Source of the DNA: Paracyclopina nana
Taxonomy: Eukaryota; Arthropoda; Copepoda; Cyclopoida; Cyclopettidae
Assembly (NCBI GenBank): GCA_019096065.1
Contig: JAGUCH010000003.1
Span: 9,238,001 to 9,302,000 of the forward strand
Reading direction: 5' to 3'
DNA: 64,000 bases
Part shown: in pieces, positions 30,101-45,100 of the stretch
How the letters are laid out: the number at the start of each line of letters is the position of its first letter
Position numbering within the stretch: position 1 is the stretch's first letter
Notes under the pieces: model-generated
What the model saw: the letters and a program-made list of their open reading frames with translations, nothing else
Database searches by the model: none
Told to the model about the DNA's origin: nothing
Program-made: the position numbers and the translations under genes

Positions 30101-33100
30101 GATTTCTTTCAACGCTGTCAGTTTTTGCGGCGGCCTCGACAGCCTCGATTGTGAAAAGTGCATGATGGACAACTGTAACGATTAACTGCCCCCTCGTGAT
30201 TCACCGTGGAGAAATATGGCCAAACAGAATGACCACTAAGTAAACTTTAATTGAACCAGGCTTTGCCATACACACGAAGAAGAAGAAGCCGTTTTGTTTT
30301 GGACTTTGGTCAATCATCATGCCCTTTTTTCTGGATAGTGGTCCAAGCCACCTAATGCCCCAAATTGAAAAACGTTGAATTTAACCAGTCTCTAGAAGTT
30401 TGAATTTTATGTGTTAAGTTTAAGTTCGTCAATCTTTTGTTACAATTATCACTCTCTCTCTCTCTCTATGTGTCAGACGATTAAAAAGGAGTAATACATT
30501 CATAGTGAAATGACTTCCCCTTATATTAAACTATGAATATGGGAATCATAAACAAATGATTTATTGTTGGCTTACCACGGCTCCTTCCAAAGGCTGGTGA
30601 TGGCCTTTATCCAATAAAGGCCTCGAAGGTTGTTGGCACTTTTCCTCAGGCAATTTCGCCTCGGTGGCCTCGACCTCTTCGGCCTCCTCCACGTTGGCAT
30701 CCTCATGCAAAGTCGTCATGGTCCGCATCGTGGAGGACTTTTTCATCGTCGTGGTTGATGGGGAATCTATAAAAGAAAAATTGGAATTAAAGTAGCCATG
30801 CAATCTGAGGCAATTTCTGTTATGTTATTTCGCGTCTCCTTTCGAGCTAAGTTGGTCACGCTGCTTTTTAATATCCTCTCACGTTCAGACGTGACATCCA
30901 TAAAAACCATTTTGCACACTGTGAGGTCCCACGTCGCGAGCGCCCCCCCCCTACTCGCACCCATTTGGTGCCGCCATTCCATTATAGATCGAATTGTAAT
31001 TTCAGAGAAAGCCAAATAGTTTAGGGTCAAAAAGTGTGCCCAGAGTAAAGTGACAAGCGACAAAAAATAAACCTCTTCTTCTTCTTCTTCCCCAAACTCA
31101 GCTGCTTTATTTATGACATGGAGGCAGGCAAAATGCTACTAAAATCATTTTAATGGCATTCATCCACTAGCTATTTACTGAGCACAAACGGCATGCATAA
31201 ATAACTGGAAACACCTACTTTTGAGCCCACTCTGCTGGTGGGAGGACGACGGCCTCGAGTTGAGGCTGAAGTTGAGGTTCAGTGAGGTTGGGCGGGCTGA
31301 AAAGTAGAGAACCGCGTCACTCAATGTGCATTGTATAGGGCCACAATATATGCCAACACATAACTGGCAAACAGGCAAATCTGAAAAAACTCGACAATCA
31401 GCAATTGAGATTCAATATTGTGTTTTTGCAGGTTGCTCTGTTTGGAAATCACTCATGCCCAACTCAATACAGCACATGTATTTTGTAAGCGTGCAAGAGG
31501 AGAAAGGGGTTGCATGATGGATCTGAGAAAAATTCACCTAATTTTTCTTCGATACAATCCTCGAGCTCAATAGACATGTAGTACAATACACAACCATGCA
31601 GACTAGGTCAAACTTGCGGTCAAGATAATTCGAAAAAAATGGAGGTACATGCAATAGAAAAAAGGGAGAAATGATGGCATGGAAAAGTTTTTGCCATCAA
31701 TCACAGAGAGGGAAAATCGCCAGAAATAAACATTGGGGCACAGCGAGCCAGTTGCGGTTGGATGGTCCCACAGTGAAAGTTTTTGACAAAGAATACACAT
31801 TTATTGCATTACTATTGATGCCATACTTTCATCTCCTGCCAAGCTATTCCATTACTAAGCAGCAAAAAGGGCCACGAAACACGAGAATGGAGGAAGACCA
31901 TTGCTACATATTTTTCACAGTCACCCCAAATCAGGTTTGGTAGATAATAAGGGTCAATTCCTAAAAAGCTACTGGATGTGTGTGTTAAAGATCAAGATCT
32001 GTCTTTCAGTTTATCCAGCTGCAAAAGCAAACAGACAAATGTTAGTGTATCAAAGCCAGGTGAAATACAGACAGCCCACAGACTATTATACACTTACACA
32101 TACCATATTCTAGAATTTAAAGAAAAGGTTTTGAAAAGTCTCAGAAGTTTCCGTGAAAATTGAGAAAAAATTAAAGCATTCATTGAGATAAAAAAATTTA
32201 AAATACATAGTATAATTTAGACCCAAAACGTATCTTCTTGTAAATTAGTGCAAGTTTTCCCCCAACCTACTTTTTGTAGTGCTTTCCAATTGTCTGACAA
32301 GAATCCTATCCTTTATAGGACCAAGCAACTTTACTTTTAAGGTGGGTCTTCTTCTGCGTGGACGTTTTTCATATATCGCAGCCATAGCAGTAGTTGTATG
32401 GCAGAAGGGAAGATTTAGAGTGTAGGACAACAGAATGTGACATTCGTTTTATATCTCTGCTCGTGTGTGTGTATGAATTTCTTCCAGCTTTCTTTCTTTA
32501 CAATTTCGCTCAGTCCATTTAGTAATACAGCAATAAACAATGAGCAAATGTATTGGACAATATGTGCTGCTGCTCAAAAGAGCGCACTTTTAATATCATA
32601 GCAGCATTTCTTTTTTGGGCTAAAGTGAGAACCCATTTTTCGTCACTTTGAGCGTTTGTTTGCTTAACCCTTTCAGCTCTCAAGTTATTTCTGCTAAGTC
32701 TACGCTTGGATTTCTTGCATATTTGCAGCTTTCTAACAACAATTACATTCAGTCCATTTAGTAAAACATCACCATAGCACTAAAATTGTGTACAACTGTA
32801 TATAAACTGCTATACAAGTATACACTGCCAAATGTGCAAACAAAAACAGGCTTTGTCATAAAAACTTCTTACTTCGAGAGCCGTAGTAGTGCGTTTATAA
32901 TAACAGTGAAGAGATGTCATCTTCCATCTAACTTTTTAATAGCTTTGTTAATGACCCCTTCTTACTATGTCCCCGAGAGAAAAAAACCAGCTACTGAAAC
33001 AGATGCGAGTGCGCATCAGAGAAGCATAAAAAACTCATCCATATACCACACTGGCACTTTAGGGGGCTAAATCTGCACTTGGGGGAGCCAATAATGTCGG

Positions 33101-36100
33101 AATTTCACAAGAAAATTTTAAGACTCCCACGAGAGTCTGCCTGTAAAGCGTAAGTGCAGCACACTGAGCAAAAGTGGGAGGAAAACGAGCTAAGCAGCAA
33201 TACAGCCTGAAGGCCTCTGACCGCACGTATCCTAGATACTATTTAGAGCACTCGGTCGAGTAATCATCGTTTACATACGGTATGGAAAAGTAGCTGTTGC
33301 ACAGTGTGCATGTTTTCCCTATTCCACCCTATCATATCATGAATTCCATCCGACGAAATGGAATTTCTCTCTCTATAGCACATGAGAATTTAATGAGATG
33401 CAAATTAGGAGCAAATTAGAACTGCTACATGCCATCATCAAAACTTTCTACAACTAAACAGGGCCTCATTCTGGCGCTTGTCGTACACTATTCGGAGCTT
33501 TTAATGAGTTGTTGCCAACTTGAAATACGCACAAGCACTGGTACGTTGCAATAAGTAAAATCTCAGCAAAAGCCAAGTGCTTTCACTTTTAGAGTTCGCC
33601 CTGAAATGAAGTGGCTACAAGAGTTCTATTTATTATGTAATGCATTCGAATGCATAATTTAGAGCTCCTTTCAGAAAGCTCTTTATTGTGTGCCATATCA
33701 GCGTAGCACTAGAGAGAGCACTTTCTACATGCTGGAAAATGCCAACTCTTTGGTGTCTCCATTTCCAGCTTTCTGAAAGCTTTGTCCACCACTACACACC
33801 TCTTGTTGTTGTTTTAACGAGTAAACTTTCTGGGGATTTGTAGCACAACCTCATTAGATTGTGTCACAAACTCCATCATCTGGTCCAGCCCCAGTCAAAG
33901 TTAAAATGGTACTATATGCCCAAATAGACCGAAAAAATTTCGAGTGAGCAAAAGCAATATTCTTCCAAAGCGTGCAGCTGTTGTTGTTTTAACGAGTAAA
34001 CTTTGTGGTGAAATTTCAGGAGCCATCAAGATGAGCAGAAAGTAAATTTTGTGGCACATGCAAAAGTTATAAATGTCAAGGACAACAAAAAAGACTACAA
34101 AAGTTATGGGAAGGATCCCCAACTCACTCGCTAACTAACTACTTGAGGCCACGCAACAACACCAGCTCATATTTTCTACCAGCAACATTTTGGCACCTCA
34201 TTAAAAACCACGCGTTTCCAGAGCAGCAGAAAACTCGCCTTTTTCCGTTATTTGTGGCTAAAAGAATTGAGTTCAGGTCAACTACCGAACCCTGTAGAAG
34301 CGAGTAATGAAAGACGTTTAGAAAGCCCGTACCACAGGAAAAAATAGAATGAAGAAGACTCATGCGAAGAAAGCTGAGCAAGAAGACTATGGGCTAAACA
34401 TGAAATCGATCCAAATGGAGTAGTGGTAGATTGTATGGGAAATACTTGCCAACGGAGTCAGCCTCTGCTGATTCAGGTACTGTCTCTGTAATTGAATTAA
34501 AGACATTAGTTGTGCTTCTACAAAGGAAACTACTGTTCAAGAGATTCATGAAAACTTTTTGCCTCTCTGGAGAGTTGTTACCCTTCCAACCTGCACATAA
34601 TGAAACTTATTACGCTAGCTAGGTCAACAAAAAGTTGCGCCCAAAAAACCCCGAATGATGGGCACAAATGCATTATTCCGTTTTGATCTGTTGGCCATCC
34701 TTAATTCTCACGATTCCCCCCAAGGTGGGATCCTCTGCCATAATTGCATTACTTTTTCTTCCAAACAGCCAAAAGTATTTTCTGCTGATTCTCAGGTCTT
34801 CCAGTAATCAAATTAAAAGCTCTCATCCTCCCCAGGCATTTTCACTAGCAGGAGCAACCAACAACAAACTACTTTGTTTGCATTCAAGAAGTAGATTTCC
34901 TAATTCAAGCCAAATACCTCACATCCTCACGGTATTTACACAAATGATGCTATTGCGGAGCTCGGACCAGCATACAATAAAGCTAAAAGTACTACTACTA
35001 TCTTCAAGCGTGAACCCCTTTTTGGCACAAGTGCATTTATCACTTTTGATATTCGTCTGTTCATTGTGAATATGTGGGCGTAATTTTGCCACCCTAGCTA
35101 GCCGAAAGTTGCATGAAACAATAATGGCCAGTAGCAGACCGAAGCCTTTGTATCATTACACTGAGCCAGAGGATGGCTCAAATGATCAAGTGGCTATAGG
35201 GCTTGTGCCAATGCACAATGGGGATGGTGGCATCACATGTTGCCAAAGACAAATCCTCCTTGATTAGGGTGGTGGCCACCACCACCCAGTAATGGTATTC
35301 GATGCTTACCTAATCCAAAAGGTTTATTTTCATCAGCAGTTGAGGTGGAGGTAGCAGCTGCAGCAGCTGCCAAACTCAATATGGCCTTGCTTGTTTTCAG
35401 ATCAGAGAAACTTTCCGAAGTTCTCATCAAGCTTGAGAGATTGTCAAAGCTCACTGAGCCACTCATCACCTGAAATTAGAAAGCCAAAAGTCAATACGCG
35501 AAATCCTCTAATGATGTGGGTCGTGGTTGGCTGCAGCAGTCCTCACACATTGCGTGCCCTCCATTGTAAGTGGAAAATTAATCTGGACGTTTCTGAGTCC
35601 CAATTGCCGGGGGATTATCGAGCGTAACTCGTTGGCTCCGGGAAAAATGGCCCCAATTAACAGGGAGACATTTTTACAGCCTCCCCTTAATTGAAGGTCA
35701 CTTTTTGTTCTTTTTGTGAAATCATATGGCATACGTAGTATTTCTATGACGGCAGTTTATCCTGCGACAACTGACTGCTACATCGAGGGAGGTAAAAACT
35801 TGCAAGAATTATGCCCTACTGCCACCATTTTTGATGTCACTTTACTCCCTCCTCCTATCTGGATCGAGGTAAAAAATGAGGCTGTTAAGGCTATGCAAAA
35901 GCCGGCTGCTTGTACTTTTTCTCTCCATGTGCACTGAGGGAGTGGCAGACCCTAAAACCTTTTCCTCACCGTGAAACTGTTATTTGTGCGCTGTTAACAA
36001 GCTGGGCAAATGGAAAGCTGGTTATAATGACAACCTCGAGTACATTTTGTCCCCCGAGGACAATCCGATGCATGTATGGCACATCGGACAGGTTTATCGT

Positions 36101-39100
36101 AATATTGCGGCCAGTCTAAAGAGGTCAGTGCGATGTCAAGGTTGGAATAAGCAATAAAGAAAGCATCGAGTCGAGGACAGGTGAGGAACTATTCACATCG
36201 CGTATGGCAAACATGGATCACTTACATGTGAAATGTTTGGAACACTGACAGTCTTCCTCATGAAGGGACTGCTATTAGCTTGCTGTTGGCCTCCCAAGGG
36301 AAGCAAATGTTTGCTCTTCGCATTGATCAGCTCCTTCACCGCCACGCTCTGCCTTAACCTGTCCAGAGTCAAAATGGTCTCCACGGCGGACACGCCCCTC
36401 GTGTATTTCTCGATAAAAGTCTCCCCATCTGGCCCGGTGACCTCGTCCTGACCCGAGGCAGCCATCACAGCCAGCGACTGACGGTCCTCCAATTCTTCAG
36501 AGGCCTGAAAATGAAAATTACACGGGCGTACTTTGGCTAGGTTGGAGAAAGTGGGTCTGGTATTCAGACCACAGCGTGAGATTGGAAAAAATCTCCGGGA
36601 TGATCCCAAACTTCCTTAATTTGTAGCTCCCCGCAGAATTTTGAGCCAAACCACTACACAGCAACGTACGTAGCCACCGGTGCTTCTAATATCTTATTAG
36701 TCACAGTGGGGGGCTGAATTCACTTTTAGGGCTCTGCACGAGCGTTAAAATGAGCAAACAATTATAAAAAGCCCAACAACTGCTGTAAATTACTCAGCTT
36801 CTTGGCTTTCATCCACGGTAGGCTACAATGGACATAATAAAATGCCACTTGACCCAGTTGATTAATTTTGGCATGATACAAGCCTGCTTCTCCATTCCTT
36901 CATTGCAAATGTTGTTTGTGTAACTATGGAAACAAGGTGTCCCAAATCAACAGGAAGCCCTTGTGTTTCAAAGATCCGGTCACGGAAAGTCCAAAAAATA
37001 GGAACTATAGTCCTATAGCGAACCTAATACCATTTTATTGCACCTTCTCTCTATACATAGTAAATACTTGCGCTGAGTAGCATAGCAAGGACCTTTTCCA
37101 CCTCTAGCATTTAGCCAAATAAAGCTTACTATCAGTTGAAACTCGGCCAAAAAAACCCGGGAGGAGTTGATCAAGAAAGGGGGGGGAAAACCAATCTTAT
37201 CCCGCTGCTGTACTACATATGGATCAAGAGGAAAATGCTGTAAATGTCAGCTGGCAAATCCACGGAAATGTGTGTGTGTTCACCAGAAGAAAGCTGATGG
37301 AATTTTTAATTTAATTTTGCCCCAGAGCCCCATTTAACTAGCTACCATGCTTACTTAGGAAAATAGTGCATGTAAGCTGCAAAGGCCCTGTGGGCCTACT
37401 AAAGTAGTTGTCGGAGAAATGCAACTACACCACTTCTTTTGAAGCCATAAAATAGTGCATCAAAACTTTGCTTGACTTTGAGTAGCTTTTAAAACAACAA
37501 ATGCAGCTCTTATGTACATAATGGCATTACACTCAGAGGTGGTAAACCTGCTAGTGCTGCAATATCAAGGCCAAAAGTGAGCATTTCCTTTTGTGTTGGT
37601 AAACATTTATATCAGGTTAGTGTCTCATTAGCCACAGCATAGCTTTAGTGCCATAACACAATTGTAATTGGCTGGAGGGGCCTTTTACAGCCTTGATGGC
37701 CTTCAAGCTTTCCTTCTTCCCACGTAGCAGCGAAGAAGATGTTCAACACGCAAAACGAATGTGCGATAATGAGACTTGTGTCCAATAATGCAGATTGCCT
37801 ATTTCGTATTCAAGACTTTGCTAACTAAACAGCTGATAATCATGGTGATCGTTTCCAAGGCCAACAATAATGACCTTTTTCACACAGCCCCCAAGAATAA
37901 ACTTGTTTCAAAGCTTTTGGGACAATGAACAAAGCAATGTCAGCTTACTCCGTGAAGTAGTGACAGTTATGCAAAAGAGAAAAAAAGGGCTTTAGCATGT
38001 TAGCAGTCCACGGTGGGGGTCGTGGAAAAAACAACATCAAAGGAAGAGGGCTCACCGAGCGGTTTACAGCCCTTTCAGCCCAATGTGCTTGTCAGTCCTT
38101 TATCCCATTTTATTTCCTGGGAAATTCGCGCGACACTTTATTATTACAGCACAAAGCAAAGATTTTGTTTTCGCTAGCTACTCTGTCAATTCCCCCAACC
38201 CAGCTTATGGAATATTTATGTACGTTGTTGTAGTTACTTTTGGAATGTTGGAGACAATTTCGTAGACGACCCCGAGTGAGGTGAGGCTGGAGGTGTGTCC
38301 CATCCTCCTGCGGATTTTGTCGGTGATTGAATGGCGCTTGTACACATTGAAGCAAATCCGCTTGCGCAAAACCACATCCATGGCCGCGGGATCAGACAGC
38401 CTCACCACGGCCTTCACAATCAAATATGGCCTTTCTTTTTCTGGGGAGGAGAGAAAAGAGAATGAGGTCAGCCATTCAAAGGGGCAATCATTCGGAATAT
38501 TCGTGGAGGTATTCTCACCTGAAGTGACTGTATTCAGGCAAACCGAGTCGTGTATGGAGGAGTCCCACGTGGCAATGGCACCAACCTCTCGGCTCAAATG
38601 GCGGACGATGGGAAGAGCGAAAAATTTGGCACCATGCTCCTTGGGCAAGATGGAATGAGTGCCATACACTGGAACCTCACCGGTCTCTCCGTAGCCTAGA
38701 AATACATTTTTATTCAGAGGTTGCGTGATTCAGCAAGAGAAACGTTCCGCCGAATACAATAAATACGTATGTATAGAATACATTTACCACATTTCTCTAG
38801 CTACAGAAGAGCCTGCGATTTAGAAATCATTCGATTATGCATGCATGAAGCTAAGGCAAATCTGTATTAAGTTCTAATAGACACCAACTTTAAAACATTA
38901 TTAGTATCGAATACGCATAAAATCTGCAATGAATACATATGTAAATCTACGAAAAATATGAATTAAGTTTCTTACCGGTAGATAAGTCGTCCGAGTTGAG
39001 GTCGAGGAATAGGACTGGCGTGTGTAGTTCCATACCCTCTGGAGGCTCATTGTCGACGGGAGCTCCGGGAACTCCGGAACCGGGCGCCGGAATCATCACA

Positions 39101-42100
39101 TATTCTTGCTCCTCAGTGAGGAACATACACTGGTCCACGAGCAACTGCTCGCGCTCGTTCTCAGCCTCTGTTTTGGCTGATTTGCCGAGGATGTTTTTCA
39201 GCTGTCTGTCCAAGTACTCCTTTCGCTTCGCCAGGGCCTCGCTCCACTTTTCCTTAAGCTTGTTCAAATCGTCCTCTTGGTACGAATCCAGAGGTTTTTG
39301 AAGCTCGGATCTCACCACGGGGCAGCCTACAGCTATGCTCACCTACATTATAGATACATTTTAAAACGGAATGCAAAGTTATTGCCATAAATAATACCAC
39401 AGATTCGCAGATGATTGGCAGCATTCCTGAATTTTGCACGGGTTTGACATACACTTTGATTCTCCTTTGCTGGCCTTGCCTCAGCTGAAAGATTCCACCG
39501 GTGCCCACTGTGGTTCTGGGCTGAACTTCCACAGGAGCATATTCGCCTGATTCATTGAGCTCTTGCACTTCCACGTGGAATTCCAGCTTTCTCGTCAGTT
39601 CGGCCCACCTGCAATAACCATGATAATTAATTCAGATGCTACACGTGATGCAGTTTGAGCCTTTGTTAGTAAATTGAGTGAGCTGACGTGACAATTGAGT
39701 ATGAAACCCTGTGAAGCGAAAATACCTTGAGCCTGAGTGAGGGCAGTCATAAGAAATGTCAAAGCATCTCCAACAAAGGTGAACATTAGATGATGTGTAT
39801 CTATTCATTATATATGTATGGCTTATTTCAGAGTGTCTTGAATTACGCAGAGTGATAATAGTCATTCCACTCACCTGTCAGCCAATGACTTGGCCAGTCT
39901 TAGTCTCTCAGCCCATTTGGCAGTTGAGGCGAATCCAGCCGAGCGATGTCCGTAGACCTCAAAGGACAGGGCAAATTCCGAGCAATAATCCATGAACTCC
40001 TCAGTAACTGGAACAGTGAACGTCCTCGTATGGTTGAAAGTGAAGATGGACACATCTGACGACTGGCCCAGCTTGAGGATGTCATTGGAGTTGAGGTCTG
40101 GATCTGTGGGCGGGACCACAGTGGGCTCCGGATCACTCCAGAAGTTGTACTGACAAAATACAAAATGGGACAGCGAGGGTGGAAGACCAGCAGCATTCTT
40201 GACCGTGATCTGGACAGTCATGTAGTTGTCCTCGTCACTTTTCGACCCATCCGAACAGTCACTGCCATGATCTTGAGCAAAGGTGCCAGAGATCCTCTGG
40301 ACTTGAACCTGCAGCCTCCCAGCCACTTCACCCTGCTGGGAAATGATGGGGGTGTGGTAGTCAAGGTTGACATCGTGGAACAGTACGCTAAGGAAGACAT
40401 TGGCCACACCAATGAGGCTGTGGTTCTCGGTGCTTTCACTGAACGGATCCGGATACTGAGTGCCGATGAGTCCGGAAGCATTTTTGCCAAAGAACTTGAG
40501 CTCCTCGTACAATTCCCTCATGTCAATCAGTTTCAAATCCAGCTTCTCCATGGACCACACTTGGCTGGTCCCGTCGCTGTATTTGACAAGAATGGCAGGT
40601 TCTGACACAAAAGCTCCTCTCTAAATTGAAATTTCAACCAAATCAGTCCATATATTCTGACATTGCAGTCGCATACCTTTCTGTTGGGGCTGAGGTTTTG
40701 AGGAGGAATTTGCAGGGTGACACTGAAACGTGTGTGCAGGCCCAGCTCCTCTGCAAAATTGTTTGCCTCTCGAACTAAGCCATTGGCACGTAAAATGTCT
40801 TCCCTGAGAGCTGCCAAGCTTCTCTTAAAAGTGTCATCCCTGAAAACCAGCATATATGTGAGGTTGATATAAGTTGATAAGACTGTATGCAACTCACCTT
40901 TCCTGGCCCCATTTCTCCAATTTGGACATGACAGTGGGAGTGGTGGGAGTCATTTTCGACCCGATCCTCATGAAAGGGTCGTATGGCACAAAAGGTGGAT
41001 ATGGGGTGGATGGCGACATGTAGCTCTTCAGCTGCTGAAAGTGCTTCTCGTATTCTTGCCTCTGCTTTTCCAAGGCTGACTGCTTGTCCTCCTCATACTG
41101 CTTCTCCAACCTTGCAATTGCATCCTACAACGAAAAAAAACATCTAATTTTCGGTTAATTGTTCATGATGCGAAATCAATAATTGCCTGGATGGGATCAT
41201 TGGCAGCCTGCATGACTTCCTCCTGGGCCATTTTCCAGTCGAAGGGCACAGACGGAGTGACCGGATCCGAAGCATTGGTGATCTTGGGACAATTGATTCG
41301 GAAGAAGTGGTTGGCCCCCCAGAAGATCCTGTCCCCGTTCTTGACGAGCGTGGCCTCCTCGACTTCCACTCCATTGATGCACGTCCTGGCTCCAGGGTAG
41401 GGAGTCAGAGTGACATCCTGGCTATCGTGGTCTACGTTGATGAGGCAATGCTGGTCATGAATGCCAATGCCTGACAATTGGATGTCAGCCTCGCTGCCAG
41501 TTCTGCCCACCAAAGTCTTCTCTTTGAGGTAATAGACGAGCATTTCGTTAAGGCTTGGATCACTGTTGAGGTTGACGAGGAAGCACTTGTTCTTCTCCAC
41601 TTTGATGCCAGACGACTCCACACTGATGCCTAACTTTTCCAGTGCCTGGCGCCGATCCTCTTGCGTTTGGCCAGTTTTCGTCAGCTTTTCCTCCCAGGTT
41701 CGGGAAAACTCGACCATGAGCTTCTCGTTTTCGCGCAGCTTGTCCTTGAGAACTTCGGGTTGCTATGGGATGCAAAAAATACGTCAGTCTTGAACTTGAG
41801 CAAAAAGAAAAATTATTACTGTGGCATGCTTCAGCATCTCTTTGAGAGCGTCCACTTCAGCTCTGAGCTCTCTGATGATCCTCGCGTTCGGATCCTCGTT
41901 GACCACTGCGTGATTGATAATTCGCTTGGCTCGGTCAGCATATCGCAGAGTTGACAAAGTCTCTTCAAAGTTATCACCAGCCGGAGAAATCGTGGCAACC
42001 ATCACAGTTTTGCTATTTCCGCCCAAATTGTCCTGGAACGCGCATGGTATTCAAGACATATATGAGAATGGGATACATAGTACACTTGTACCTTGAGCAG

Positions 42101-45100
42101 CCAAGTGAGAGTGGAGTCTCGATAGGGGATGAACTTGTCCTTTACTTTGCCCGAGGCCTGGTCAGCTAGCTTGGAGATGACCAGGCCCAACGTGGTGAGG
42201 GACTTGTTGATGTTGGACCCCTCCTTGAGCCTCTCCCCAACGGCACCAGTCTTGACAGCCCGCTCGGAGCCAGCCAGGTCCACGAGGCTGATTCGACTGA
42301 CCTTCTCACCACTCACGCCGGACTGAAGGTCAGTCAAGGTCTGGGTGAGGACAATGGTGAAGACAGCGTGCGACCTCGAGGATTCGTTGTTCATGTTTGT
42401 CGAGGCCACCGTCCTGCTCTTGTTGCCCTCGGTGATCAGATCCTTGATGGCCAAGCTGGACACAACTGCGAGCTGCGAAAGGCCGTCCACGTAAGGCCCG
42501 AGGACATTGTGTTCCCTCACCTTGAGGCCATGCTTGGTGGAGCCAATCGGGTCGAGGAGATCGTGCACTTTCTCGTTGTAAATCTCCATGTAGCTGACCT
42601 CGACCTTGGACTGCCAGCTGGGACCAGTTGAGGCCGCTATCCGGTCAAACAAGGCTGAGCACAGCCTTGGAATGATGCCTTCATTGCCCTCATAGCCCAT
42701 CATAGTGAAACTCTTGCCAGAGCCTGAGAGAAAGCCTTCCTCTTATAGAAATTTGCTGTGCTGTTGCGCAGGGAAAAAGCCCCCCTTTACTTTAGTACAA
42801 ATCACAAAGAATGTGTCAAAGAATATGCCAATATTCTCGGAGGAGATGGATAAATATGTGAAAGGAGCAGCCAATGGCTAAATATTCTAATATTGGAAAA
42901 TAGGCTTTTCTGCCTCCCATGAGCACAATGATAACAAAAAAGAAATTTTAGAAAGCCCTTCCCTCAATCGGAATTTTTAGTACCGACAATACAGGTATTA
43001 GTTACATTGAGAATTTTTTTTAAGAAAAAAAGGCTTGCTTATACTTTTTGCAAAAAGGAAGAAAAAATAGCAATGTGGCAGCAAAAATGGCAAAGGGGAC
43101 TTTGTCAGTGTCTTTTTGGTCAATTTGGACAATTTGTTCCGCCAGAGTAAGCTTGCATTTTTTCGCATGCTTGCTTGCTTTCACAATAAATTCTGCTATT
43201 TTTGTTTGCTCTTTGTTTAGTCGATGATATTTAAAGAAGAAAGAAATGGTTCAAGGCATTTTCAAAAATATGGTGTCGAAATAACAGGCAACCATTATTA
43301 AAAAAAGACATTTCTTACCGGTTTGACCATAAGCAAAAATACAGGCATTGTATCCTTGAAATGCATTATCGAGAATGTCATGTCCCAGACATTGGAAGAC
43401 TTGTTCTTGGCTGGCAAAATAAGGATCACTCGGGTCTTGTGAGTTGAAGCAGTGGTCAAAAGCAAAAGTTTTGCTCTGTTTTCGGCTGAAAAATGAGACA
43501 ATCATTGTATTTCTATGTACTAATGCTTAGAGAATATTTCTCTCTTCTGAATTCTGGTCGAGGTGGTTAGGCGAGAAAAAAAGATAAATGGCAGTCCAGT
43601 GATAAATGACCAAAACGCGACACCTTGGAAGCAGGTCAAGGCATTCCTTTTATTACTTCCGTGATCCGAAGGCTCTATTTCTTTCCACATCGATATGTGC
43701 CATTACTTGGGCGAAAAGAAATCTGTTCTGGAAGCTCTTTTTCAACTTTAGCGCAACTCAAAAGAGAAGCTGTGAACCTAGCTGTCTTTTTTAGGATATG
43801 ACACACTTATATCAAGCTTCCATTTCAGTGTGGAAAAGATGCAAAACCTTTTGTCATAATATTGGAGAGGGAAGGAAACCTGATCTCGAGACATCATCAT
43901 AACGTCTCAAGGGATTTCACAGCACGCCATGGTATGTATATTATCAAAATGCTTCTGCGATCGAGCTGGCCCAGTCCCATTTTGAGTACCAAATGAAGTG
44001 ACATCAGGGCAAGGCAAGGGTGAAACATCATGGCACAATCTCACTCACATAAAAGACGCTCTCAAAAAGTAGCATTTGAATACTCTAGTGACTGATGAAC
44101 ATGGTCAAAGGGCTATATGCATACTGGCTATGCAATGAAAAGCCACAAATGTTATTTTTGTGCAGATTTTATTCACTCAATCACCCCAAGAAGTACACAC
44201 TGGCAGCAGTACATTGATGCATTTTTGCTTTGGGGGATGTTGTTCCACTCGAATGATGATACAAGCTTTCACTTCTTCTCCTACTTGAGACCCATTACTT
44301 TTGTGAATAGTACTTTCCCGAAAGAAAGTGACTTTCATCATCCAAGACCACAATATATTATCCCCTAGGACCCACACCAGAACAGGAAAAAAAGGCAAAA
44401 TTCACTACTTTGGCTCATGTAAGCAAACAATAAATTGCTCAGGAAGATCAATACACATTGTGCTACACTGTTGGATCTCCTATTTATTGCCCTATTTGAA
44501 CATTTTTTGGGAGCTTTCTAAAAGCTCTTGGGTGTGTGACCAATCAGGACACAATAGTAAATAACAAAATGTCCTCAGCTTTCTAGATTGCTTTTCATGG
44601 CAAAATGGGATCCCAACAAGAGGAAAAGTACTTTTACAACCATTGCCAAAAGGTGCTGCTAGCTCCTTCATCTTCTGCTCGGAAAAAAAGTAAAAAGCAC
44701 AAATTGATGAAGTTCTTCTTAATCTTGCGATTTAGCATGCATTAGAAAATAGATTTTCGATCATTGTAAGCAAAGCGTTAGGAGCATCAACCGAAAGTCT
44801 ATTTGCTGGAATTACCGAGACACTCAAAGAGTTTGTATCAATCAGCATCTTTGGTGACAAAAGTAGGGAACCACTGAGCAAATAACGAAAAAGAAGGAGG
44901 AAAGCTTGATTTACTTTCCCCTGACTTTGGCAGCCACAAAATGGCAGTTTGACCAAGTGACATTTTTACTGAAAAACTTGGTAAACGACATTGATACGTC
45001 AAATAAATACGCTGAAAAAAATGGAGCTGGTCAAGATCACTTGCCTGATTACTGTACCAAAATAAAAAAAGGCATGAAATTTTAACCAAGAGATAGGGCA

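Noticed and set aside
34668-35069. 133-codon plus-strand frame
   Set aside because: Inside a kinesin-73 intron, rich in Leu, Ser and Pro, no recognisable domain or splice context.
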